DNA of 33,821 bases from the NCBI RefSeq assembly GCF_016612995.1, contig NZ_JAEOAH010000051.1, positions 1 to 33,821 on the forward strand. Direction: 5' to 3'. The notes under the pieces were generated by a model. That model did no database searches. It worked only from the letters and a program-made list of their open reading frames with translations, and was not told the origin of the DNA. This stretch comes from Viridibacillus soli. Lineage in GTDB: Bacteria; Bacillota; Bacilli; Bacillales_A; Planococcaceae. Numbering within the stretch: the stretch's first letter is position 1; each line of letters opens with the position of its first letter. Shown one piece after another: positions 8,300-14,704 of the stretch. Position numbers and translations under genes: made by a program.

Positions 8300-9487
8300 T
8301 TGGTACGACAGCGTGTTCAATTAATTGATAGCTTGAGAGGGTTTAGTTTATTTGGTATTTTGCTCGCCAATTTGCTTATTTTCCAATATGGCCTATTTGG
8401 TCAGAATCTTATTTCATTTTATAAACTTTCTGAATTTGATTTTGGTTCTTATAAATTTATCCAGATATTTGTGGAAGGTTCATTTATGCCTATCTTCACA
8501 TTTTTGTTTGGCTATTCACTTATTAAATTAGTAGAATCGTTGAGAGCAAAAGGACGGAAATCGCGGTGGTCTTTAGTAAGACGTTTTTTGATGCTCATTA
8601 CTTTAGGTCTTTTACACGGTACATTTATTTGGGAAGGTGACATACTTACTTTCTATGGTGGTATCGGCTTCTTTTTATTTATCTTCATCAACAGAAAGCC
8701 CAAAACACTCATTATTTGGGGTGCGGCCATACTGCTATCCATGACAGCAATAAGCTATGGAAAATATGAAGAAAACTCGAAGGAAAAAGCTATTACTGCT
8801 AGCTACGTTGAGAAAACTGCAGATAGTTACAAACACGGAACTTACTTAGAGATTAAAAATCAACGTAATAATGGAGAAGATCCATTAACAACGATGTTCG
8901 ACGACGAACCCTTCGTCTTACTTGTGATCATGCTTTTTGCTCCAATTGCTTCAGCTCCATTATTTTTATTCGGCATGGCAGCAGCAAAGCTGAATTTATT
9001 TGCAAACCCTACTTCTGAGCGGAAATCATACTTTAAGTATATGGTGATTCTCATACCACTTGGGCTCATTTTCAAAGGGGTTGCTTACTTAGCAGAAGAC
9101 AGTAACTTTGCTTCTATTGGTTTAACGGGCGGTGCACCAATGCTGTCATTAGGCTATATAGCTGCATTCGCATATCTTTTTACAAGCTATGCACATGCTT
9201 TGCCTTTCCGAGCATTTGAAAGCGTTGGTAAACTTTCTCTAACTAATTATATTATGCAATCCGTTATTTGCACTTCCATTTTCTACGGTTACGGCCTTGG
9301 TTGGTTTGGTGACTTCGGTACATTTAATAGTATTTTACTAGGTATCGCGCTATTCACACTTCAATGCTGGATCAGTACAGTTTATTTAAAAAAATACAAT
9401 CGTGGCCCCTTAGAGCTTTTAGTGCGAATCGTAACGAATTTTTCTTGGAATGGACGTGTGAAGACCAGTTCAAAAGGGGGAATCTAA
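8300..9487 (+). CDS. DUF418 membrane protein (YrkO-like)
   Basis: 395 aa, TTG start behind AAGGAGGAG with 7-nt spacing. It opens with the conserved VQLIDSLRGFSLFGILLANL typical of the DUF418/YeiB family, then FMPIFTFLFGYSLIKL. It has about eight to ten hydrophobic segments and ends with the family's GKLSLTNYIMQSVICTSIFY and GPLELLVR motifs. An integral membrane protein; the family is often called a transporter on thin evidence. Being divergent from a two-component pair, it matches B. subtilis yrkO next to yrkPQ and is the likely regulon member. The 66-aa gene begins at the base after its stop. Confidence 0.88.
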   Translation: MVRQRVQLIDSLRGFSLFGILLANLLIFQYGLFGQNLISFYKLSEFDFGSYKFIQIFVEGSFMPIFTFLFGYSLIKLVESLRAKGRKSRWSLVRRFLMLITLGLLHGTFIWEGDILTFYGGIGFFLFIFINRKPKTLIIWGAAILLSMTAISYGKYEENSKEKAITASYVEKTADSYKHGTYLEIKNQRNNGEDPLTTMFDDEPFVLLVIMLFAPIASAPLFLFGMAAAKLNLFANPTSERKSYFKYMVILIPLGLIFKGVAYLAEDSNFASIGLTGGAPMLSLGYIAAFAYLFTSYAHALPFRAFESVGKLSLTNYIMQSVICTSIFYGYGLGWFGDFGTFNSILLGIALFTLQCWISTVYLKKYNRGPLELLVRIVTNFSWNGRVKTSSKGGI

Positions 9488-9688
9488 TTGAAAAAAATCA
9501 TTTCTATTGTTATCTATATTGCTCTTACACTATTTATGCTTTATTTGATAACTCAGCAACTTCCAATTTTATTTAAACCAACAACTGAGAAAAAAGAATA
9601 TCTGTTTTTCTTTATTCGACTAATAGCTGTTCTATCATTTTCTACTAGAGCCCTCAGTGTCATGCGACCAAAAGTAGAGGTAAATTAA
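9488..9688 (+). CDS. Small two-helix membrane protein
   Basis: 66 aa, TTG start directly abutting the DUF418 stop codon (9485-9487), with AAAGGGGG inside the end of that gene as ribosome site, so coupled translation is likely. Two hydrophobic segments, residues 3-24 (ISIVIYIALTLFMLYLI) and about 41-58, joined by a charged loop. Unrecognised family. The tight coupling suggests an accessory subunit of the DUF418 protein (inference). Confidence 0.7.
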   Translation: MKKIISIVIYIALTLFMLYLITQQLPILFKPTTEKKEYLFFFIRLIAVLSFSTRALSVMRPKVEVN

Positions 9689-9705
9689 AATGGTGGAGGT
9701 AAGAA

Positions 9706-9768
9706 ATGTTTAAAATCCATCGGTATATTGCTAAACTTATTTTTCTTGAAATAAAATCATTATTCTAG
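9706..9768 (+). CDS. Possible 20-aa hydrophobic peptide
   Basis: ATG behind GGTGGAGG with good spacing encodes MFKIHRYIAKLIFLEIKSLF, then TAG. It follows the 66-aa gene by 17 nt and precedes the operon terminator. It is basic and amphipathic, so it could be a real small membrane peptide or the start of a truncated third gene. Confidence 0.35.
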   Translation: MFKIHRYIAKLIFLEIKSLF

Positions 9769-9796
9769 AAGTTTGACAGCTTCGTTATTTATACTT

Positions 9797-9838
9797 AAAG
9801 GCGACCTCTCTCAATAATAGAGAGGTCGCCTTTATTTT
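9797..9838 (+). terminator. Intrinsic terminator of the DUF418 operon
   Basis: Perfect 15-bp stem AAAGGCGACCTCTCT (9797-9811) with AGAGAGGTCGCCTTT (9819-9833), 7-nt loop, followed by ATTTT. The leading AAA also gives a short U-tract on the other strand. Confidence 0.92.
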
Positions 9839-9912
9839 GAGGCTCTGTTTAATTACACTGTTGATAATTACCTATTTATACTATTTGTTCTAAAATAAAT
9901 CACTAGCGTTGC

Positions 9913-10005
9913 ATTAAAATAACTTTAAAACTACAAAGTCGTGAAGCAGTAAAGAACGCCGTAGAACCTTTATGGAGTGGCCTTAGTCTTTTTATCTGCG
10001 CTTAG
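9913..10005 (+). pseudogene. Relic of a lanthipeptide-like precursor (class III style)
   Basis: The frame after the left IS end reads ITLKLQSREAVKNAVEPL then WSGLSLFICA and TAG. LKLQ resembles the conserved aliphatic-x-Leu-Gln element of class III lanthipeptide leaders, and Ser-x2-Ser-x3-Cys at the end is the labionin-forming pattern. There is no start codon: the IS end joins where the start should be, and compared with the second copy at 10106 two bases are missing. A strong terminator follows at 10032. No LanKC-type synthetase is visible in the window, so the assignment is only a pattern match. Confidence 0.35.
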
Positions 10006-10031
10006 TATGCACCTACTGTACTAAGAAGTAG

Positions 10032-10080
10032 AGATCATCCTGACAACTTTTGCAATCAGTTGTCAGGATGATCTTTTTAT
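10032..10080 (+). terminator. Strong intrinsic terminator
   Basis: 17-bp perfect stem, 10032-10048 with 10058-10074 (arm core GATCATCCTGACAACT), 9-nt loop, then TTTTTAT. It ends transcription from the left and separates the two peptide relics. Confidence 0.93.
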
Positions 10081-10105
10081 TTCATTTACAAAGGAGGGAT
10101 TTTCA

Positions 10106-10144
10106 ATGAATAACGTTTTAAAACTACAAACTTCCGAGTCATAA
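10106..10144 (+). pseudogene. Second lanthipeptide-leader-like start, truncated at 12 codons
   Basis: AAAGGAGGG precedes ATG at ideal spacing and the frame reads MNNVLKLQTSES, then TAA. Its first 22 bases match the region at 9917-9937 apart from a 2-base gap, so the two are duplicates. VLKLQ again fits a class III leader motif. No Ser/Cys core follows in any frame, so it is a broken duplicate, or a very short leader peptide. Confidence 0.35.
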
Positions 10145-10207
10145 TCCTTTAAACTTCATCCCTGTACTAGCCGACTTTAAGCTATTGTATGATTTTTTAT
10201 GTGCATT

Positions 10208-10591
10208 CTATACGTTACGAAAAGCTAGGATATACCAAATAATATTAGTAATTGATGTTGCTGTGCAAAGGACAATTACTACTGGTGATGCGGAAGCACT
10301 TCCGAATATTGAACTCATAATAGAAAGACCAATCACAATTGTAAGAGATACAAATATTCCTGTTCCACAAAATATTGCCATAATATATTTCATTGCATGA
10401 ATCCCTGATTTGTACAAAATTAAAGGGATGATATACAGGGCAAGAAATATAATGATATCTACCCATAGACGTACAGAGTTAATATTATTAGGTTTCCATT
10501 CGGACAACGGGGGTAAGATCGAACTAAAAATATACATGCTACAAAATAATATTGCAGATAACAATGTTATTATAACCAAGCTTTTTTTCAT
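10208..10591 (-). CDS. Four-helix membrane protein, DUF5391-like
   Basis: 127 aa, ATG behind AAGGAGTGAG. Four hydrophobic segments: about 5-27, 44-63, 66-90 and 102-124. The MKKSLVIITLLSAILFCSMY start, PLSEWKP loop and IIWYILAFR end resemble DUF5391 proteins of Bacillus as I remember them. Function unknown. It sits downstream of the DUF4097 remnant on the same strand, inside the IS4-bounded segment. Confidence 0.75.
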   Translation of the reverse strand: MKKSLVIITLLSAILFCSMYIFSSILPPLSEWKPNNINSVRLWVDIIIFLALYIIPLILYKSGIHAMKYIMAIFCGTGIFVSLTIVIGLSIMSSIFGSASASPVVIVLCTATSITNIIWYILAFRNV

Positions 10592-10649
10592 TTATGCTCA
10601 CTCCTTGACTCCAATTACCAAATTTCAGCTTTTTGATAAACTCCTTGAT

Positions 10650-10874
10650 TTATTTATTATTTGTAGTTGTTGTGATGATACTTGAATCTTTTAATGATAT
10701 TACTTCAATCGATGCCGATTTATCAAAATTATTAGTAATTTCTTTCTCTTGTGATGTTGCTAAATCCCAAGAGATAAATTTAAGATGAAATCCTAATATT
10801 GCTGTTCCAACTGTTCCAATGATAAGAAAGATTAAAGTAACTATAACTATTTTTCCAAGTATTGCATGCTTCAT
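10650..10874 (-). pseudogene. DUF4097-type gene, truncated after the anchor
   Basis: 74 aa from ATG at 10874, behind GAGGAG within the end of the DUF1700 gene. It has an N-terminal membrane helix (IVIVTLIFLIIGTVGTAILG), then FDKSASIEVISLKDSSIITT, which is where the beta-rich adhesin-like repeats of DUF4097 proteins begin, and then it stops. Family members have 250 or more residues in a padR-DUF1700-DUF4097 operon, exactly this order. In-frame codons after the stop no longer resemble the family, so it is a truncation, not a single nonsense change. Confidence 0.6.
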
Positions 10875-10876
10875 CC

Positions 10877-11434
10877 TTATTCTCCTCTCACTCTCTTCAC
10901 GATTTGGATATTCATTTGTAAATAGCGCAATATTAAAATATAGGACCATCGAGCGAAATAGGTTGTTCCAATAATTACTAAAACACCAATACTAATCGGT
11001 ATCATAATATTAAAAATACCTGCTACCAAATCGCTGCCAGCATTTAAGAATACTTTAAACCAAATAAGAATTGGGAAAATAATCAGACAAGGTGCTGCTA
11101 AGTAAAGACTGAAAATGATTGAAAAAGGGATTATTATCAATGGTATTGTCACACACATATTGAAAAGCCCTAGTGCTGAATATTCAAAAATTGCTCTTGA
11201 GATATTACTTATTGATCGATTTTCTTTAGCATATGTGATATAAAAATCTGCTGATAAATCTTTCGCAATCGCTTTCGGTGATCCAAGTGATTCTACCGTT
11301 TCTTTCTCTGTTTCTCCATTGACTTCTGCTAATTTAAAATGTTCTTGATAATCCCTTAAAATTTCATAGCGTTCTTCTTTAGGGATCTTACGTAAAAACC
11401 CTTCAAGTTTCGTTAGGAATTCCTGTTTCGTCAT
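10877..11434 (-). CDS. DUF1700 (HAAS-domain) membrane protein
   Basis: 185 aa, ATG behind GGAGGGATTAGAGA. The N-terminal 75 residues are the helical HAAS-type domain (FLTKLEGFLRKIPKEERYEI, YQEHFKLAEVNGETEKETVE, LGSPKAIAKDLSAD). Three or four membrane helices follow, and a basic tail. It overlaps padR by 32 nt. DUF1700 proteins are nearly always encoded with PadR regulators and DUF4097 proteins and are thought to respond to envelope stress; the mechanism is not known. Confidence 0.9.
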   Translation of the reverse strand: MTKQEFLTKLEGFLRKIPKEERYEILRDYQEHFKLAEVNGETEKETVESLGSPKAIAKDLSADFYITYAKENRSISNISRAIFEYSALGLFNMCVTIPLIIIPFSIIFSLYLAAPCLIIFPILIWFKVFLNAGSDLVAGIFNIMIPISIGVLVIIGTTYFARWSYILILRYLQMNIQIVKRVRGE

Positions 11435-11750
11435 TCTCTAATCCCTCCTTAATAATACGGTATACCCCTTCGGAAAATGATTTCCATTCTTCTAGTTGCT
11501 CTTCCATAAAAGCTTTCCCTTTATCTGTAAGATGATAATATTTTCGTGCCGGTCCCTCTTGTGACTCGATGATGTAGGTTGAGAAATATTCTACTTTTGT
11601 CAGACGTTGTAACAACGAATACACCGCACCTCCTGATATGACAAACTTATCAGAAATCTCATTTACAAGTTCATATCCGTAACGATCCTTATGTGCTGTT
11701 AACACTAAGACACACAATGTCAGTACGCCTTTTTTAAATTGAACATTCAC
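11403..11750 (-). CDS. PadR-family transcriptional regulator
   Basis: 115 aa, GTG start behind AGGAG at 8 nt. It is the standard short PadR winged helix: FKKGVLTLCVLVLTAHKDRY, GYELVNEI, GGAVYSLLQRLTKVEYFSTY, then EGPARKYYHLTDKGKAF. No long C-terminal domain, so subfamily 2. First gene of the operon with DUF1700, DUF4097 and the small membrane protein, and the probable autorepressor. The leader holds ATGT/ACAT-like half-sites around 11770-11810, but I cannot fix one operator. Confidence 0.9.
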   Translation of the reverse strand: MNVQFKKGVLTLCVLVLTAHKDRYGYELVNEISDKFVISGGAVYSLLQRLTKVEYFSTYIIESQEGPARKYYHLTDKGKAFMEEQLEEWKSFSEGVYRIIKEGLENDETGIPNET

Positions 11751-11884
11751 AATTATTTCTCCTATATTTATATTTCAGGTACATTAACATTAAATGGTAC
11801 TTATTACAAACATTTATATAATTTTTTATTATATCACGTCTGTTGATTAACCAGATATAGGTAATCCCCTTTCGACAGATTCCC

Positions 11885-12727
11885 TTATCCTAGATTGACT
11901 AACTGTTTTTTTACTTGATCAAAAAACCATTTTACTAACACAATCACACTCAATGAGATGAAAAGTTGCGTAAATACTGCATTTTTAGAGTTTCCAAATA
12001 GGATAGGCAGATTCAAATAGCCTTTGATCCAATGGAAAAAAGATTAGATAGCCCATCTCGCTTTATACATGTTGGCAATTCCCTCTGCACTTACGTTCAT
12101 CACATTTGTAACGACACGAATACTATGCCCTTCATGATCGCAGAAAGTGACGACGCGATAACGGTGGATGGTACGTGATTGCTCCGTTTCGACCTGGCAC
12201 GTCACATCGCCGAGCACATTCGAATCGAGCTGTTGGATTCATTTAAGTGAGCGTGGTTGATGTAGTTCGACATTGTCACGCAGGCGAATTACGAAGAACT
12301 GCTTCTGGTCTTTGAACTGGTCGAACCGGGCGTGCTTGCCATATGCGCGGTCTTGGACAAGGATAAATGCTTTATTCGCAAGGGATTCGCCTACTGGACC
12401 ATCGTGGTGCAGTCCACCCGTTTCTTTCACTTCAAGTGGCATGCCGGTTTCTGATGTAAAGGACACATGCAGTTTAATGCCAGATCGTTCACCATGAAAA
12501 GGCGTACAGGGTAAGCTGTTCTTACCAACAGTGATTGTCGTGGAATCCACAAGGAGAAGAGCTTGTTTGACTACTTTTGTTCGGCGTTTTCCCCGATTAC
12601 ATTTACTAATTAGCAAATGAAAAAGGTCTTTGAAAATTTCATAGGGAACGTCAGCGGCCTTTTTACTAACGGTTGAATAATTGACCGGCGAAATTGCCCT
12701 CATTGTATTTTGTTTGAATGTTTTAGC
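11885..12727 (-). pseudogene. IS4-family transposase, decayed
   Basis: The frame covers the DDE core: LLLVDSTTITVGKNSLPC with the first Asp, FHGERSGIKLHVSF, HHDGPVGESL, FILVQDRAYGKHARFDQ with the second Asp, then NMYKARWAI and FFHWIKGYLNLPILFGNSKN from the YREK region. Lesions in the same frame are a TGA after RSLK (near 12239), a TAA after KARWAI at the place of the catalytic Glu, and loss of the N-terminal about 80 residues (TGA near 12728). It is dead, but it identifies the family of the 9901-12991 element. Confidence 0.88.
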
Positions 12728-12787
12728 TCAAATTGAAACCAAGAGTAAACGAAAAATCCTGCAAATCAGCCGATATTTAAGGGCTTC

Positions 12788-12846
12788 TTTATGGAAACCA
12801 GCCTACATCTGGCTTCGAAAAATCGAAGGCAAAGCCGTTCCATAAA
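12788..12846. other. Imperfect palindrome in the IS4 leader
   Basis: Outer arms TTTATGGAA / TTCCATAAA (9 bp) and an inner perfect stem CTTCGA / TCGAAG with a 4-nt loop. It lies between the right IS end and the transposase frame. Such structures in IS leaders often limit read-through expression. Confidence 0.45.
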
Positions 12847-13030
12847 AAGCAAACTGTCGTTGTCGCACATGTATAATTGTAAATAAAAACCAAATTGATG
12901 AAGCCACCTTTATTGAAGTGTTTCCTTTTTTGGCTCTCAACCGCAATAATAAAAAATTGAATTTTCTGTAAGTATTTATGCAACGCTAGTGAAAATAAAT
13001 ATAAGAATATACATTTGCGAGGAGTTCCGT

Positions 13031-13321
13031 ATGAAGGTGGTTGAAATTAATAAATTAGCTGTTTTGGACAAAGAACGTCTATTATCACATTTTAATTATT
13101 TCTTAATGCCATTTCACGACACTCGTCCTGTTTTTCAAGAAGTAAGCGAAAAAAAAGCTAAGAATGGTCTTTGTTGCGTTTATTGTAATACTTCAAATGT
13201 TGTTCGTTTCAGTACATTTGAAGTAAAGAATGGGCGTCGCCAGAAAAATAAAGTAGTATTAGAAATTCCTTTCATCTTTTTAGCTGATTCACGAAGGCTA
13301 AATTGGTATTTTAGCTATTGA
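13031..13321 (+). pseudogene. IS1595-like transposase, N-terminal fragment
   Basis: ATG behind GCGAGGAG. 96 aa with LLSHFNYFLM and then GLCCVYCNTSNVVRFSTF, KNGRRQKNK. A Cys-x2-Cys knuckle followed by N-V-V-R-F and N-G-R-R-Q is how the zinc ribbon of IS1595/ISXO2 transposases begins. The second Cys pair and the whole DDE domain are absent; after VVLEIPFIF the frame stops. This is a deletion remnant between the two ends of the outer element. Confidence 0.5.
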
Positions 13322-13412
13322 AGAGTTTAAGTATAAGGGGAAAAATAGTTGGGGAATGTTCTTTATGCCCGTCTCTTTATTAGTAATTGTGATGGCGTTA
13401 TTTATTTTTTAA
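13302..13412 (+). pseudogene. C-terminal membrane-helix frame inside the outer element
   Basis: Shifted by one base from the previous frame and without a start codon, this reads IGILAIEEFKYKGKNSWGMF, FMPVSLLVIVMALFIF, stop, followed by a strong hairpin. It looks like the C-terminus of a small membrane protein fused to the transposase fragment by deletion. Family unknown. Confidence 0.35.
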
Positions 13413-13446
13413 TCGGAGGCGATTATTGATTATTCTCCACTCGAAA

Positions 13447-13486
13447 AATAAGCGTATTTGAGAATAAAATCTCAAATACGCTTATT
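13447..13486 (+). terminator. Hairpin near the right end of the outer element
   Basis: Perfect 17-bp stem (arm AATAAGCGTATTTGAGA, 13447-13463, with 13470-13486), 6-nt loop, then AGATTTAG. A long stable stem with a poor U-tract, 36 bp inside the element end. Probably a terminator guarding the end. Confidence 0.7.
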
Positions 13487-13552
13487 AGATTTAGAAAAAC
13501 CACAATCAAGTTAAACAGAGCCTAGTTTGAATAAGATGACATCCTGCTATTG

Positions 13553-13572
13553 AACTAACGCACTAGTTAGTT
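13553..13572. promoter_or_regulatory. Orphan TetR-like operator dyad
   Basis: Arms AACTAAC and GTTAGTT separated by 6 nt. The ACTAAC/GTTAGT pattern is common in TetR-family operators. No tetR gene or intact target is next to it; it lies among gene fragments. Confidence 0.3.
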
Positions 13573-13697
13573 TAAGTGTCTTAAGTCACAAACTGATTTT
13601 GTTTAATTTAATAAGAAAGATGTGCTCAAAACTCATTTTCATTCATTACCCTAAGCTTCAAAAACCTTATTTTAAGAAAAGAATAAATAATTTAGCC

Positions 13698-14015
13698 TCA
13701 ACCGTGTAACGCTTCCCACTCTTGCCAAGTCATAATATCCAATTCGGGTTTTGGTGGATCATCTAGTATGGATATAAATTCAATTGAATGACCATCTGGA
13801 TCATCAAAATAGATAGATACAGCCGGCATAAAAGGAAATACTAATAACTTTTCAGAACTCTCTCCAAAAAAATTTGTTGTTGTAATACCTAAATCGGATA
13901 AATATTCTTTCGCTGAGGAAATATCTTCTAAATTAACTTTAAAAGCAAAATGTTGTCGTTGTACTAAAGAACTTGGATAGTTTTCTCGTGTGCCATTTAT
14001 TCTATATGGTTTTGC
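13698..14015 (-). pseudogene. VOC (glyoxalase-like) protein, C-terminal fragment
   Basis: The minus strand reads INGTRENYPSSLVQRQHFAF, KVNLEDISSAKEYLSDLGI, then FPFMPAVSIYFDDPDGHSIE, FISILDDPPK and the tail TWQEWEALHG. F-D-D-P-D-G-H-x-I-E is the metal-ligand strand of vicinal-oxygen-chelate proteins. The first half and the start codon are missing; the frame runs into the HAD fragment. Inactive. Confidence 0.8.
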
Positions 14016-14028
14016 ACTACATGAATGG

Positions 14029-14406
14029 CTAACTCACAATTGCTTTTAAATATTCCGTTAAACCATTACTCGCTATGTAAATTGAACAATTATTCTCTTT
14101 TAAATAACTGAAAACTTTCTTTACATTAGGATAAGCACCTTTCCCACTTCATATGTTTTCAACTAATCTTTCCAGAAAATAAGCATCAGTTTGTTCTCTT
14201 ACTTCATTGGAATGATTAGGTAACAAAGCTTCCCATACTTTTGGTAAAGGTACACCCATAATTTCACGGTATTTATCAATAGGGGTTACTTTATCCCATT
14301 TATTTAGTGACCGTAACTGGTTAAATGTATCATCAAGTGATAATTCTAAAATTTTATCTGTTTGAAATAGAGTTCCAACCATATCAAAAATCAGTGATTG
14401 TAACAT
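14029..14406 (-). pseudogene. HAD-superfamily hydrolase, N-terminal fragment
   Basis: Start ATG at 14406 behind AAGGAAGAG. MLQSLIFDMVGTLFQTDK is HAD motif I with the nucleophile Asp but Val in place of the usual second Asp (D-x-D). Then a helical cap (REIMGVPLPKVWEALLPNHS) and, after an in-frame TGA following LVENI, YPNVKKVFSYL and IYIASNGLTEYLKAIVS with motif II Ser. It stops where motifs III and IV should follow. A fragment carrying the missing C-terminal part of the same kind of protein lies at 30528-30716. Confidence 0.85.
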
Positions 14407-14449
14407 TGCTTTCTCTTCCTTTTTACCATCGTCGAATAACTTCTAAAGT

Positions 14450-14493
14450 TTGACATAAATAGTACGGAAGCTAAACCAAAATATAAGAATAGG
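14450..14493 (-). pseudogene. Short fragment of a LysE-type gene
   Basis: AGTACGGAAGCTAAACCAAA (14461-14480) is identical to 17641-17660 inside the lysE-type gene. The minus-strand translation FGLASVLFMSN parallels FGLASVLSIPM there. It is a leftover of a paralogue or of a local copying event, abutting the 178-bp repeat. Confidence 0.55.
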
Positions 14494-14494
14494 C

Positions 14495-14672
14495 GTGTTG
14501 ATTAACCAATTTTAACTATTACTATTAAAGTGGTGGGTTGATATCGGCTACGGGATGCTCGATTTCCGCGGGCAAGCACCCTCCGCTACAATCAATTAGA
14601 AAATGTAGTAACATACGACGTTAGTATTGAACATAAAAAACCCATTTTAACGGTAAATAACAACCTAATATT
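14495..14672. repeat. Palindromic intergenic repeat, copy 1
   Basis: About 178 bp, sharing most of its length with 30357-30527. It starts GTGTTGATTAACC and ends TTTTAACGGTAAATAACAA plus CCTAATATT. The middle contains a long imperfect inverted repeat (GGTTGAT..CGCT..GGGATGCTCG against GGGCAAGCACCC..CGCTACAATCAA) like the palindromic GATTTCCGCT..GAGC elements common in Bacillus intergenic regions. Short arms and no ORF suggest a MITE-like or RNA-forming repeat. Confidence 0.75.
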
Positions 14673-14704
14673 CCCCTAATCACCACACCTGATTTATTTA
14701 CTTA

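Larger units (their letters stand above)
9901..12991. mobile_element. 3.09-kb IS4-type element with cargo genes
   Basis: Ends are perfect 14-bp inverted repeats, CACTAGCGTTGCAT at 9901-9914 and its complement at 12978-12991. Directly outside lie identical 9-mers AAAATAAAT (9892-9900 and 12992-13000), a 9-bp target duplication, as made by many IS4-family elements. Removing the segment and one 9-mer restores the outer element. Inside are an IS4-type transposase pseudogene near the right end and, on the left two thirds, padR, a DUF1700 gene, a truncated DUF4097 gene, a small membrane-protein gene and two broken small-peptide genes. A plain IS4 element is about 1.4 kb, so this looks like a cargo-carrying (transporter-IS) unit or an end-only mobilised segment. 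Confidence 0.75.
9841..13522. mobile_element. IS1595-like element remnant, interrupted by a second element
   Basis: The left end GGCTCTGTTTAATT (9841) and the right end, read inwards from 13522 as GGCTCTGTTTAACT, are imperfect inverted repeats extending about 28 bp. Flanking 8-mers TATTTTGA (9833-9840) and TAGTTTGA (13523-13530) match 7 of 8, fitting the 8-bp duplication of IS1595-family elements. Subtracting the inner element leaves about 580 bp: left end, a transposase N-terminal fragment, a membrane-helix frame and a hairpin. It is internally deleted and no longer autonomous. The family assignment rests on the Cys-x2-Cys fragment at 13031. Confidence 0.65.

Noticed and set aside
9772-9796. 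TTGACA near 9772 with TATACT downstream as a promoter
   Set aside because: Only 11 bp separate the two hexamers and a strong terminator follows at once.
12273-12497. Plus-strand ORF inside the IS4 transposase remnant
   Set aside because: Antisense shadow of the conserved DDE-domain codons.
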